Assembly: GCA_963795715.1 (NCBI GenBank)
Contig: CAWCIY010000002.1
Coordinates: 1,984,001-2,048,000, forward strand
Length of the DNA: 64,000 nucleotides
Source: JAFEDN01 sp963795715
GTDB lineage: Bacteria > Pseudomonadota > Gammaproteobacteria > Coxiellales > Coxiellaceae
Direction of reading: 5' to 3'
In this document: in pieces, positions 8,689 through 17,859 of the stretch
Layout of the letters: each line of letters starts with the position of its first letter
Position numbering within the stretch: position 1 is the first letter of the stretch
The notes under the pieces: model-generated
Told to the model about the DNA's origin: nothing
The model's database searches: none
The model's input: the letters and a program-made list of their open reading frames with translations, nothing else
Program-made: the position numbers and the translations under genes

Positions 8689-9819
8689 ATGATTTTATTT
8701 ATCGTGATATTTCTTATGAAAGGTGATTGTTATAGGATTTTCTTAGCCGGAGATGTGATGACTGGGAGAGGAATTGATCAAATTCTTCGTCATCCCTCCA
8801 ACCCTCGTATTTACGAATCTTACGTCACTGATGCGCGTGACTATGTCCAGTTGGCTGAACAAATCAATGGTAAAATCCCTAGAAAGACACCCCCAAGCTA
8901 TATTTGGGGCGATGCACTAGAAATTTGGAATCATTATAAACCTGATATTAAAATTATTAATTTAGAAACCGCCATTACCGTGAATGAAAAAGCTTGGCCA
9001 GGAAAAGGGATTCATTATCGAATGCATCCTGATAATATTGATACGCTACAAACAGCAGGCTTTGATATTTGTACTTTAGCCAACAATCATGTTCTGGATT
9101 GGGGAACTGAAGGATTCATTGATACCCTTTCTGCTTTGAGATCAGTTCACATCAAAATCTCTGGCGCCGGCAATAATGATCAAGAGGCATCCAGTCCTGC
9201 TATTTATGAATTTCCGGATCAATCCAGAATCTTAGTGTTTGCCGCAGGGCTACAATCCAGCGGGGTAAACCCTGCATGGTCTGCTGGCGCCGAAAACCCA
9301 GGAGTAGCTTATTTATCTGATTTAGGTAGCCAAACTCGATCTGGGATTTCTCACCTCATAGCAAAATATTATCGACCCGGTGATTTATTAGTTTTTAGCA
9401 TCCACTGGGGTAGTAATTGGGGTTATGAAGTTCCCGATGAACACCGGGAATTCGCGCATTATTTAATTGATTTGGGATTCGATTTAATATTTGGTCATTC
9501 TTCTCATCATCCTCGACCGATTGAAATTTATCGTAATAAACCGATATTGTATGGCTGCGGCGATTTTATTAATGATTACGAAGGCATACAAAGCAACCTC
9601 AAGTATAGAAGTGATTTGCCGCTGATGTTTTTTGTGGAATTTGAACCAAAAACCCTTCACTTTCAAAAAATAATTTTAATACCTTTACAAATTAAAAAAT
9701 TCCGTCTCCAGCTAGCCGAAGTTGAAGATAGCCAGTGGCAATTTCAAATTATGAAAAAAATATCTAGCCATAGCCATTTTGTTATGCCTTCTAATCATGA
9801 AATTATCTGTCATGCATAA
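8689..9819 (+). CDS. CapA/PgsA-like metallophosphatase-fold protein
   Basis: A 376-residue protein of the CapA (PGA_cap) family, related to the poly-gamma-glutamate capsule protein. Core motifs are LAGDVMTGRG near residue 18, IINLETAIT near 88, ANNHVLDWG near 125, and SIHWGSNWGYE with GHSSHHPRP in the C-terminal half, matching the calcineurin-like fold ligands. The first residues (MILFIVIFL) could be a short anchor, or the start could be the ATG at 8716. No other capsule genes (CapB or CapC) are nearby, so a role in polyglutamate synthesis is doubtful. Many stand-alone members have unknown substrates. Confidence 0.85.
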   Translation: MILFIVIFLMKGDCYRIFLAGDVMTGRGIDQILRHPSNPRIYESYVTDARDYVQLAEQINGKIPRKTPPSYIWGDALEIWNHYKPDIKIINLETAITVNEKAWPGKGIHYRMHPDNIDTLQTAGFDICTLANNHVLDWGTEGFIDTLSALRSVHIKISGAGNNDQEASSPAIYEFPDQSRILVFAAGLQSSGVNPAWSAGAENPGVAYLSDLGSQTRSGISHLIAKYYRPGDLLVFSIHWGSNWGYEVPDEHREFAHYLIDLGFDLIFGHSSHHPRPIEIYRNKPILYGCGDFINDYEGIQSNLKYRSDLPLMFFVEFEPKTLHFQKIILIPLQIKKFRLQLAEVEDSQWQFQIMKKISSHSHFVMPSNHEIICHA

Positions 9820-9867
9820 CAACTTTAAATTTTTATGCCAACATCGAGAGCTCGGTGATCAACTACT

Positions 9868-10092
9868 GATTATGCTGATGCCGACGCCATCATTTTTGGC
9901 ACCCCTACCCGCCTTGGTAATATGTGCGCGCAGATGAGAAATTTTTTAGATCAAACGGGAGGCCTGTGGATGGCTAACAAATTTGTTGGCAAAGTCGGCA
10001 GTGTTTTTACATCCACGGGAACTCAACATGGCGGACAGGAAACGACTATCACCAGTTTTCACAGTACATTATTCCATTTGGGCTTTGTTTAG
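9868..10092 (+). pseudogene. wrbA: WrbA (NAD(P)H:quinone oxidoreductase) fragment
   Basis: About 74 codons match the middle of WrbA: DAIIFGTPTRLGNMCAQMR, then NFLDQTGGLW, GKVGSVFTSTGTQHGGQE and TTITSFHSTLFHLGF. These are the FMN-binding flavodoxin loops. The N-terminal third, including the first FMN phosphate loop, is missing; a stop lies just upstream and another at 10092. It is a decayed remnant. Confidence 0.8.
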
Positions 10093-10287
10093 ATCAGTCA
10101 CAATAATAGGTGAAGTAGTGTATGCATCACCTAATACGAGTTTTAAATTAGCGCTCAAGCTTTCAGAAATTTTTTGATTTGCTTCAGAAAATTTATCAGG
10201 CATTGTTTCTGGAGGGAAATCGCAGGTGAACTCCGCACTACCCTTGGCGCTAACGCTAATCAGTTTAAGCATTTGTTCGTGTATCAT
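10069..10287 (-). CDS. small hypothetical protein, coupled to the GNAT-GrpB gene
   Basis: A 72-residue open frame whose ATG follows the stop of the GNAT-GrpB gene by one base. The composition is protein-like (KLISVSAKGSAEF, PPETMPDKFSEANQKI), with no membrane segment and no family recognised. Its last ~8 codons overlap, on the opposite strand, the end of the WrbA remnant, so its 3' end may be an accident of the rearrangement that cut wrbA. It could be a real small gene or the truncated start of a longer one. Confidence 0.4.
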   Translation of the reverse strand: MIHEQMLKLISVSAKGSAEFTCDFPPETMPDKFSEANQKISESLSANLKLVLGDAYTTSPIIVTDLNKAQME

Positions 10288-10288
10288 T

Positions 10289-11323
10289 TTAGTGAAGTGG
10301 AAATAAAGCTAATATTTTATTAATGAACTTCGCCTTAGCACTGGTGTATTGTTCACGATCATAAGTGTGTCGCTGCGCTAAATACTTTTTTAATGCTTCA
10401 TATTCCAATCTCGCTTGTGTATGGGCTCGCAAATAATCTCTAAACAGAATTTTTTCTCGCCAATAATGTGAACTCGATTCAACTATATGAACATGGTGAG
10501 TGCGTTTTGCTCCAAAAGGCGGCATGCCTTTGACAAAAAAAAGTCTTTCTTGATCAGGGTTTTTATCCCAGTACTCATAACCTAATTCTTTTAATACTGT
10601 TATAGCGATGGGTTTAATCGCGTTCAAAGAATCTACGGCTATTTGAATATCAATCACTGGTTTAGCACTCATACCAGGAATAGCAGTGCTGCCAATATGT
10701 TGAATATCAATAATGTGTTGCTTTGGTAGAATACTATAAAGGTTTTTAATTTCTACTTCAGCAATTTGTGGCCACTCCTTATTATAGTCAGAAAGCTCAA
10801 TAGCATCATTTTTATAAATCTCATAGTAAAATAGTTCTCTGCTATCCCACCATTTTTGTTTCCCAAGAAATAGAAATCCAGATTTCAACAAAACATTTTG
10901 GGAAGCAACATTTTCTGGTTCTGCTGCTGCAACAATTTTATCAAATTTCAAGTTCTCAAAAACCCAATGAACCAGTGCTTTAGCAAGTTCTGTCGCATAG
11001 CCATGGCCCCAATATTTTTTATGGAGCCGATAGGCTAGTTCAATATCCGGCTGTGCATCGTAAAATCCTTTATGAAATATACCTGCTTGCCCTATAAATT
11101 CACCCGTTTCTTTTTCAAATACCAAGCAGAACCCAAAGCCATATTTTTCTTGGTAAGGAATAGCAATACTTAAAAAATGTTCCACTTTGGCTTTTGTATG
11201 TGGGTTCCCGTCGCCAATATATTTCATGACTTCTGGATCTGATCTCAACCTAATTAAATTATCTAAATCTGACCATGTGGGTAGCCTCAAAATCAGTCTT
11301 TCAGTTTCTAAAAAAATCTCCAT
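10289..11323 (-). CDS. fusion: GNAT acetyltransferase + GrpB (UPF0157) nucleotidyltransferase-fold domain
   Basis: A 344-residue two-domain protein. Residues ~1-172 are a RimJ/RimL-type acetyltransferase (ETERLILRLPTWSDLDNL, then KKYWGHGYATELAKALV and the VASQNVLLKSGF helix). Residues ~175-344 are a GrpB/UPF0157 domain (VEIKNLYSILP, HIGSTAIPGMSAKPVIDI, HHVHIVE, FRDYLRAH), with the G-S-T and D-I-Q residues of a nucleotidyltransferase-like core. The join is in frame with no linker gap. Stand-alone GrpB domains are ~170 residues, so both parts are full length. Substrates are unknown. A 72-residue frame follows at 1 nt. Confidence 0.88.
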   Translation of the reverse strand: MEIFLETERLILRLPTWSDLDNLIRLRSDPEVMKYIGDGNPHTKAKVEHFLSIAIPYQEKYGFGFCLVFEKETGEFIGQAGIFHKGFYDAQPDIELAYRLHKKYWGHGYATELAKALVHWVFENLKFDKIVAAAEPENVASQNVLLKSGFLFLGKQKWWDSRELFYYEIYKNDAIELSDYNKEWPQIAEVEIKNLYSILPKQHIIDIQHIGSTAIPGMSAKPVIDIQIAVDSLNAIKPIAITVLKELGYEYWDKNPDQERLFFVKGMPPFGAKRTHHVHIVESSSHYWREKILFRDYLRAHTQARLEYEALKKYLAQRHTYDREQYTSAKAKFINKILALFPLH

Positions 11324-11405
11324 GGGACCTCAACTTTTTTGCGAAAATGCCTCAATTGTTGGAACCAGCATTTTTTCAACGGCCTCGGCACAGCGAATAA
11401 ACTTA

Positions 11406-11726
11406 TTATTGCAGTAAACGGGCAACACCAACACCATTGTAATATTTAAGTGCGTTGGCCTCGGCGATTAAGCCTCGACTAGGAACTCCACATTTTAATA
11501 CCACTTCCAGACCATTTTCCAGTTTTTCAGGAGCGACATAATTAAAATTGGCATAGGTAAAGCACTCCCCTAATGTCAAATTCCAGGATTTTTCAAATTG
11601 TACTAACAAATCTGGTAAATCACTTAACCATTTTCGACCCTTTTCAGCATGAGTATTAATGACATTGCTCATGAGCGTTTGAGGTAAAATCAACGATTGA
11701 GTTTCAACAGAAATATTTTTTTTCAC
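11406..11726 (-). pseudogene. truncated aminoglycoside/hydroxyurea-kinase-like gene
   Basis: 106 residues match only the N-terminal lobe of the APH(6)/hydroxyurea kinase family: EKGRKWLSDLPDLLVQFEKSW, NYVAPEKLENGLEVVLKCGVP, then EANALKYYNGVGVARLL. The frame ends right after the lobe, before the catalytic H-x-D and the metal loop that such ~270-300-residue kinases need. After the stop, ~20 further codons (IRCAEAVEKMLVPTIEAFS) may be a leftover from the far end of the gene. It cannot confer resistance as it stands. Confidence 0.7.
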
Positions 11727-11875
11727 TGCTCTTTACCACCCTCAAATTTAAACTAGACTTTAGGCTTTTCTATACCGAGCGATTAGATTAGATAGTTTTT
11801 TAATATTTCCTTAATCTTAACTGCATAAAATTTATAATTAATAATAATAAAAACTAAATCATAAAGGTTCATAGA

Positions 11876-13078
11876 ATGAAGTATGTTATACTAAATTTCA
11901 CAAAGGATACCAGAGCATATAATGACATATCAAATAGAATTAGAGAAAAAAACCCAGATGCAGAAATATTCATTATTCATTTTAATAAAGAAACTGATTT
12001 AGATAAGTTGAAAGAATTAAAGGAAAATACATTTCTTTATCTAGTAGCGCATTCGAATGGAACTGACTTTTTTTATGATAAAAGTGCACTCAATTATCCA
12101 TCATCAGAGATAATATCTTGGCCTCATCAAAAGATGGCCGAAATGATCGCAAGCCGGCTTACTCATTTAAAGAAACATAGGCCTGAATCTAATCCAAGCA
12201 ACTCAATGTTAACTTTTAGTTTACTAGTTTGTTTTGCGGCTATGCCTAAAGAATCTAGTGTTTTACAAAGTCTTGCGGCTAAATTTCAATTTGAATTAGC
12301 AAAATATGGAATTTTTATAAAAGTACATGCTAGACAATCTGTTGTCATGGTCAAGATGGTTACTGGAGTCACGACAACGAGTGATCCAGATTTAAATCCA
12401 AAAATAATGTCCTATTATCATAAATGTTTAGCAACAAATGATATTGAAGAAAAAGAATATTACAAATCAAAATGTGAAGAATACATTATAAACGATTATG
12501 AAAAACATCTTGATTCAAAAGTTACTTTCCAGTGGCAAGAAGATAAATCTGGTAAATTATTCCAATTAGCATACGATAGCCATGGTCTTAGACAGAATAG
12601 TAAATTGACCGGAGTTAATAGAGATTTGGAAGAATATGCTTATGAAAAAGTAGATTTTGAAGATCTATTGCGATGCGATAAATACAATAAAAGTAATGAA
12701 ATAAATTCGAAAAATCCCAAATTTTTTTCTTTCGACAAAAAAAATGATCGAATAGATTATGAAATATACGAGAAGAAGATAAATTTTTTGGAAAAATTGG
12801 ATGAAATCATTGATAGATACGAAAAAATCATAAAAGAATCGGAAAAAAATATAAAAAGCATGTCTGTATGGTCATCTATAATTTCATCTGTTAAAAAAGA
12901 AAAAGCTTATGTAATCAATTTATATAAATCTGTGGTTGATGGTACAGAAATTCCAATTTATAGTGCTGACAAATTTTCTAGTCTTTATAAAGAAGCTTTG
13001 TACTTTAATAAACATAAAGAACAATTCTCTGTATCGAAAGGGCTTTGTCCTATCATACACGAAAATTATTTTGGCTGA
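11876..13078 (+). CDS. putative clan CD-like cysteine peptidase, effector candidate
   Basis: A 400-residue protein with no confident family match. The first ~150 residues alternate hydrophobic strands and helices. They contain FLYLVAHSNGTDFF (His59, with a small residue and Gly after it) and LTFSLLVCFAA (Cys119 at the end of a hydrophobic strand). This His...Cys layout, each at the C-end of a strand, is the catalytic arrangement of clan CD peptidases (caspase, clostripain, C80). The rest is Lys/Glu-rich and helical. No signal peptide is present and base composition is AT-rich. Activity is inferred from the motif only. Confidence 0.6.
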   Translation: MKYVILNFTKDTRAYNDISNRIREKNPDAEIFIIHFNKETDLDKLKELKENTFLYLVAHSNGTDFFYDKSALNYPSSEIISWPHQKMAEMIASRLTHLKKHRPESNPSNSMLTFSLLVCFAAMPKESSVLQSLAAKFQFELAKYGIFIKVHARQSVVMVKMVTGVTTTSDPDLNPKIMSYYHKCLATNDIEEKEYYKSKCEEYIINDYEKHLDSKVTFQWQEDKSGKLFQLAYDSHGLRQNSKLTGVNRDLEEYAYEKVDFEDLLRCDKYNKSNEINSKNPKFFSFDKKNDRIDYEIYEKKINFLEKLDEIIDRYEKIIKESEKNIKSMSVWSSIISSVKKEKAYVINLYKSVVDGTEIPIYSADKFSSLYKEALYFNKHKEQFSVSKGLCPIIHENYFG

Positions 13079-13089
13079 AAATTGTAAGA

Positions 13090-13347
13090 ATGAGAATTTT
13101 TTATAATTCATACCGAATCCTTAACGATAAATTTCTTTACGATGATCTGCAACCAATACTAAAACAATCATCTGGGAATCCTGTAATTGACAAATTGATA
13201 ATAACGATTAGAATGATACCAAACTCTACGCTTTCACAAATTAGGAAAGACGATTTCGTATTAAAGCTCATATCGCTACAACAAAAGGAAAAAAATGAAT
13301 TATTAGAGCCGGAAATAACTAATCTTTCACACACTTCGTTTAAGTAG
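13090..13347 (+). CDS. short hypothetical protein downstream of the peptidase-like gene
   Basis: An 85-residue frame starting at ATG 13090, 11 bp after the stop of the 400-residue gene (a TTG at 13045 would extend it into overlap). It is charged and helical (YDDLQPILKQSSGNPVIDKL, KDDFVLKLISLQQKEKNEL), and no family was recognised. The close spacing and similar composition suggest either a second gene of the same transcript or the original C-terminus of the peptidase-like protein separated by a frameshift. Confidence 0.45.
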   Translation: MRIFYNSYRILNDKFLYDDLQPILKQSSGNPVIDKLIITIRMIPNSTLSQIRKDDFVLKLISLQQKEKNELLEPEITNLSHTSFK

Positions 13348-13402
13348 TCTGCCGCCATTAACCGGCACACCCTTTAAAAATTTTCCGACTACGAAAACAA
13401 AA

Positions 13403-14413
13403 TCAAATTTTTAAAACCATACGAAATCTGGCGGCGCCTTTCATCATTTTCATATAGGCCTCTGCAGCTTTTTCTAAAGGCACTACTTCATTCATGGAAT
13501 GAACATGCTGTAAACAGCTAAACTTCAGAGTGTCTTCGATATCAATTGCAGTCCCAGAGGCTGTGCCATGAATTGTCTTTGTGCCTACGATCAGTTGAAC
13601 AGGTAACATTTCGACTGGGTCACCAGAAATACCCACAACGATCAGTTGACCACACGCTTTTAAACCATTGATCAAGGGTCCCATCGATTTTCCGCTTGGC
13701 GCTGTCGCCAGAATAGCATCCGCACCACCTATTTTCTGCAAGACTTCTACTGGATCTTCGGCATTACTATCAATATATTTGTGCGCACCTAATTCCAGAG
13801 CCAGTTTTTCTTTATCTTTGCCGCGGGCAATTGCCACCGTATAGAATCCCATGCGTCGAGCATATTGAACTCCCAAATGCCCAAGACCGCCAATTCCTTG
13901 GATAGCCACGATATCCCCTGATCGTAACTTGGCATTTCGCATTGCGTTATAAGTAGTAACGCCGGCGCAGAGCAGAGGGGCAGCTTCTTCGGCGCTAAGT
14001 TCATCGGGAATAGCGGCCAGTGCTCTCGCTTCAACAATTACTGACTCAGCATAGCCTCCATCCACTTTAATCCCAGGAATGATCAGTCTCACACAATTCA
14101 TAAAATTCCCGCGTCGGCACGGTTCACATTTTCGACATTCACCGCCAAACCAACCCACTCCAACACGTTGACCTATTTTCCAAGGGGTTACTCCTGGTCC
14201 TATCGCTTCAATTCGACCTGCAATTTCATGGCCTGGAACTAAAGGATATTTCATGCCCGGCCATTGTCCTTCGACAACCCATGCATCTGAGTGGCAAATT
14301 CCAGTCGCCTCGACTCGAAGGCGAACTTGACCCTCACCCGGTTCACGGATAGCTCTTTCAACAAGATTCAACTTACCGGGAGCAGTAATCTCAATGGCTT
14401 TATAAGTTTTCAT
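13403..14413 (-). CDS. zinc-dependent alcohol dehydrogenase
   Basis: A 336-residue medium-chain dehydrogenase oxidising a primary alcohol with NAD(P). Catalytic zinc ligands Cys40 (TGICHSD) and His62 (GHEIAGRIEA), the structural zinc Cys quartet (Cys93, 96, 99, 107 in GGECRKCEPCRRGNFMNC) and the Rossmann loop GIGGLGHLG are all present. Length and motifs fit the AdhA/AdhP group. It is transcribed as a single gene, with a stretch of stop-rich DNA before the creatininase-like gene. Confidence 0.93.
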   Translation of the reverse strand: MKTYKAIEITAPGKLNLVERAIREPGEGQVRLRVEATGICHSDAWVVEGQWPGMKYPLVPGHEIAGRIEAIGPGVTPWKIGQRVGVGWFGGECRKCEPCRRGNFMNCVRLIIPGIKVDGGYAESVIVEARALAAIPDELSAEEAAPLLCAGVTTYNAMRNAKLRSGDIVAIQGIGGLGHLGVQYARRMGFYTVAIARGKDKEKLALELGAHKYIDSNAEDPVEVLQKIGGADAILATAPSGKSMGPLINGLKACGQLIVVGISGDPVEMLPVQLIVGTKTIHGTASGTAIDIEDTLKFSCLQHVHSMNEVVPLEKAAEAYMKMMKGAARFRMVLKI

Positions 14414-14495
14414 GATTGTTTTTCCTTAAACAAAAATACTAAAAATTGCATTTTATGCTATCGCAAGCAACACAGAGGTGTAAAGCAGATTCGCT

Positions 14496-15305
14496 TTAAT
14501 GACGCTGAGTGGCTTTTTGAATCGCGGCAACGGTACCATTGACAATAAGGTCTACTCCTGCCTCGCCGAGATTTTCTGAGGCACGGGTAGGATCGCCGTA
14601 AACACCCTCAGCAACGGTAGGCTTTTGAGAGGCGGTGTGCAGCAGATTCACGCGCACTAAAGAAGGATCTAGCGCCAACATCAATGAAGTATCGGCAAGT
14701 CCGGCATGAGCTCCTATTTCGGCCTCGATATAACCCTGCTTTTTAAGTGCCTGGACGTATTGGTTTTGAGTTATTTGATAGTATTCTGGCAGCGCATGCG
14801 CTCGCGCATCCGTTGTCGCCCATTTTTGATTGAGCATATCGGCAACTAATTTTTCATCTGCCTGGTAGCCGCCATGATCACCTAAAAAAACGATATCCCG
14901 AAAACCGTGTAATTTAAAACTGAGCGCGGCAGATTCAAGTAATTGATCGAACGTTTTGTTAGGAATAGTGATCGTACCAGGAAATCGCATATGACCTGTG
15001 GGCGGATCAATATTTCCTTCGGGAACATAAGAAATCACGGGGGCTATCAAAGCATTCCCAAGCGCTAGCGCAATTTTTTCCGAGAGTAGTTTAACACGTC
15101 GGTTATGTTTACCTAAAGTCATATAGGGTCCATTTTGTTCGACGCCACCGATGGGAATAATGATGGTTGTTTTTCCAGATTTGATTTGGTCGCGCAGCTC
15201 CATCCAGGTTAGATCTTCTAAAAATACCGTAGCGGAAGCATCGGCCAGCGCTACGGGTATTTGCAGAGCAAAAATAAATATCAATCTCAGTAAAAATTTT
15301 CTCAT
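14496..15305 (-). CDS. exported creatininase-family amidohydrolase
   Basis: The true start is the ATG at 15305. It has a strong GGAGG 9 bp upstream and opens a Sec signal peptide (MRKFLLRLIFIFALQIPVALA), giving 269 residues. The mature protein has the creatininase-family landmarks IIIPIGGVEQNGPYM, FPGTITIPNKTF, FLGDHGGYQADE and AEIGAHAGLADTS, corresponding to the binuclear metal ligands (Glu, Asp/His, Glu). Family members hydrolyse cyclic or amide C-N bonds. A periplasmic location is unusual for characterised cytosolic members but is seen in environmental homologues. The substrate is unknown. Confidence 0.85.
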   Translation of the reverse strand: MRKFLLRLIFIFALQIPVALADASATVFLEDLTWMELRDQIKSGKTTIIIPIGGVEQNGPYMTLGKHNRRVKLLSEKIALALGNALIAPVISYVPEGNIDPPTGHMRFPGTITIPNKTFDQLLESAALSFKLHGFRDIVFLGDHGGYQADEKLVADMLNQKWATTDARAHALPEYYQITQNQYVQALKKQGYIEAEIGAHAGLADTSLMLALDPSLVRVNLLHTASQKPTVAEGVYGDPTRASENLGEAGVDLIVNGTVAAIQKATQRH

Positions 15306-15385
15306 AAGCAAAATCCTCCAAGAGTTGTTAACATAAAATTCCGCGAGAAGTATAGCGCCTTCAGTTTTTTCTTCTGATGGCAGAT

Positions 15386-15604
15386 TTAATTTAGACTGTT
15401 CGCCTGCGTGGTATGGCTCGGTTGCGCTTGCAGATAACGATAATATCCGCTGCGCGAAACCCCTAATATTTTGGCCATCCGTTTCACATTCCATTCGCAG
15501 GCATGCGATTCCATGAACTGGAATCTTAGTTCTTCGGAACATCCATATTTACCGAATTTTACCTTATTTTTGGGTAAACAGCTTTTAAGTCCTGCGAGAC
15601 TCAA
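15386..15604 (-). pseudogene. IS3-family transposase OrfB, N-terminal fragment
   Basis: The segment FQFMESHACEWNVKRMAKIL followed by GVSRSGYYRYL is the conserved start of IS3/IS150-type OrfB. Only ~70 residues remain and the rve integrase core is missing. It lies just upstream of the creatininase gene on the same strand. Confidence 0.8.
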
Positions 15605-15771
15605 TAGTACACATAATTTATCTTATTATATTAATTTTTGTATATATTTATCTATAAGAGATTAAATTTAATACTATTTTAATCATAATCAGTTATCTTG
15701 GTACCTTACAGTAAGTAGTAGATTTCAAAATTTTTTAGGGAATAAAGGGCCAAGTTAGTAACCAAATAGGT

Positions 15772-17700
15772 ATGATTATGCAAGCAGATTTCCTCGTTGA
15801 AGCTTTAAAAGCAAGTGCTATTGATAGTGGAACAACCGTAACAGACACAGAAACCGTCTATGATTTCGGGCATCTTCAGGACCAAAAATCTAAGTTAGGC
15901 CAAGGTCTATACAATTTCCTCAAGCCAGAAATTGTTGTCAGATCAAAAGTACATAGCGTACATCGACATCTTACCAATACCATCAGAGCTTATTATAGAA
16001 TAATTACCGTTCGAATAAGGGACGCTCAGCTTCAAATGGCTACTTTAAACCCTACTTCTCAAGAAGCTACACAATTAAAGGAAGAACTCGCTTTCTTAGA
16101 TTCTCTTCAAAATCTTCTCAAAAAGATAAGTGCTGATAATATAAAGTCTAATGACAAAATCAATAAAATTGAAAAAACTCTAGAAACTATTATTGCTTTT
16201 GGAGAATCTTACGCACTTTCCAAAGCAGGCGGATATGCCAGTCACTATATTATTTTATTAACTGGTTTAGTCGGACTTCCATCTTTAGGGGTGACCCTGG
16301 CTTTTCCAGCTACACAAATTTTAGGCGCCATGATTGCTAAAAAATATTATCAAAACAAACTAAAAAATGCGGAAATAAAAGGACAAAAAATTGCTGAAGA
16401 TGCTACATTTGGTTTGCATCAAATCGCCATCAATTTTTTGGAATTTAAAATGATTCCTAAAGAGTTTCAATCTGCTCCGCAATTAAAATTCTTAGAGAGC
16501 TTAAAAAAGTACATCGCACTTGAATCTGATATTAATGTGATCATTGAGTCCATTAATAACTTTTATACCACGAATCAAACTTATAAAGATCACACCAATA
16601 AATTTGTTCATTTAAGGCGTTTTAATTGGATTGAAGCTCATGCAGCTGAATTAACAACCAGAATCAAAGAAATAGACTGGGGCTTGAAAGCGCTTTCGGA
16701 AAAAACAGGATTTTCATATCAGAATTCTCAAAAACAAGGTGACTTAACTCTTGAAAAAAATAAATTGATTGCACAAGTCACATTGCTCAAAGACGAACAA
16801 GCACTATTAAAACCTGTGATCGCAGATCTCCTTGAAAAAGGTTTAAAGATAACTCCTGTCCGCAGAGATCCAGAAGATCATAAGAGGAAGATAATCCAAA
16901 AATTAAATGAACAATCCGGGGCTTCCCGCACTTTTGCTCCAGGTATTAAGATGGGTAATATGCAAGGAGCTAAATCTAATAAATTTAATTTAGGGCTTCT
17001 TTCTCAAGAAGGCGTGGTTTCATTTTCTGCCTCAACTCCCACCCCTACCTCTTCACTTTCTCCTCCAAGTAGTGATACTTCGAGTTCAACACCCCATTCA
17101 GACTTACTTCCTCCTGGGTCTCAAGAAGAAGAGGATGGTGATTCTTCAGATGAAGAATATTCGTCAGTTCTGCCCGACTATGATTCAGATTCTTCTGACG
17201 ATGACTTGGAGGGGTTAGTACTTGAAGTTGGTGAAATTAAAAAAGAGAAGACTATAGTTCCTCAAAAATTAGAAACTCCAAAGCCTGTGAAGTCTTTGCA
17301 GGAGGACAAATCTCGTAAAATTCAACCGTCTACGCAAAGAGAAATAATGACTAAATTAGATAAATATATAAATAAACGTGCTTCTGTGAATTCAAAAACC
17401 GGAATTATAAAGCCTAAAAAAGCGCGGCTAAGTTATCTTCGGTTTACTGGCGATGATGGCTTATTTAAGGTAAGGTCAGCTTTGGGTATCAAATCGGTGG
17501 TTTCAAATATCGATCGACCGACCCATACTGAATTATTAAAAGAATTGCATGTCCAAAAGGCCAAATACGAAAAACATGCTCATGGAGACGAAGAGCATAG
17601 TAAATTTTTAATAATGATAGCCAAAATCGAAACACTCATTGAAAATGATTCGAGAAAAGCACCGGAAAGCCAAATCGATCCGCTTACCCTATCTGCGTGA
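15772..17700 (+). CDS. large hypothetical protein with membrane hairpin and acidic Ser-rich linker, effector candidate
   Basis: A 642-residue protein with no family recognised. Residues ~60-150 are helical/coiled-coil. Residues ~154-190 form a hydrophobic stretch with a Pro/Gly break (YIILLTGLVGLPSLGVTLAF) that could be a membrane hairpin. Residues ~200-370 are again helical. Residues ~425-490 are low complexity: a Ser/Thr/Pro run, then EEEDGDSSDEE and DSDSSDDD. The last ~150 residues are basic and helical. No signal peptide. Such architecture is common in type IV secreted effectors of Legionellales; that role is inference. It stands alone, about 150 bp from its neighbours. Confidence 0.7.
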   Translation: MIMQADFLVEALKASAIDSGTTVTDTETVYDFGHLQDQKSKLGQGLYNFLKPEIVVRSKVHSVHRHLTNTIRAYYRIITVRIRDAQLQMATLNPTSQEATQLKEELAFLDSLQNLLKKISADNIKSNDKINKIEKTLETIIAFGESYALSKAGGYASHYIILLTGLVGLPSLGVTLAFPATQILGAMIAKKYYQNKLKNAEIKGQKIAEDATFGLHQIAINFLEFKMIPKEFQSAPQLKFLESLKKYIALESDINVIIESINNFYTTNQTYKDHTNKFVHLRRFNWIEAHAAELTTRIKEIDWGLKALSEKTGFSYQNSQKQGDLTLEKNKLIAQVTLLKDEQALLKPVIADLLEKGLKITPVRRDPEDHKRKIIQKLNEQSGASRTFAPGIKMGNMQGAKSNKFNLGLLSQEGVVSFSASTPTPTSSLSPPSSDTSSSTPHSDLLPPGSQEEEDGDSSDEEYSSVLPDYDSDSSDDDLEGLVLEVGEIKKEKTIVPQKLETPKPVKSLQEDKSRKIQPSTQREIMTKLDKYINKRASVNSKTGIIKPKKARLSYLRFTGDDGLFKVRSALGIKSVVSNIDRPTHTELLKELHVQKAKYEKHAHGDEEHSKFLIMIAKIETLIENDSRKAPESQIDPLTLSA

Positions 17701-17859
17701 AGTCGGTTAATTTGCGAAATGGCAGTGTCAGATCCACACTATTGGTAGTAATGTCAAGAAAGTCGCAATATTCTTTGATTATTTCGTCTCGGAACGAGCT
17801 CTTTTATCTGCCCCAGAATTTAAATGAAATTCTCCTGATAAAGAATTGCGTATAATTGA

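Noticed and set aside
11406..11726. Active aminoglycoside resistance gene
   Set aside because: The catalytic and metal-binding half of the kinase is missing.
15306..15542. N-terminal extension of the creatininase frame
   Set aside because: The strong GGAGG and signal peptide at 15305 fix the start; the upstream part overlaps the IS3 remnant in another frame.
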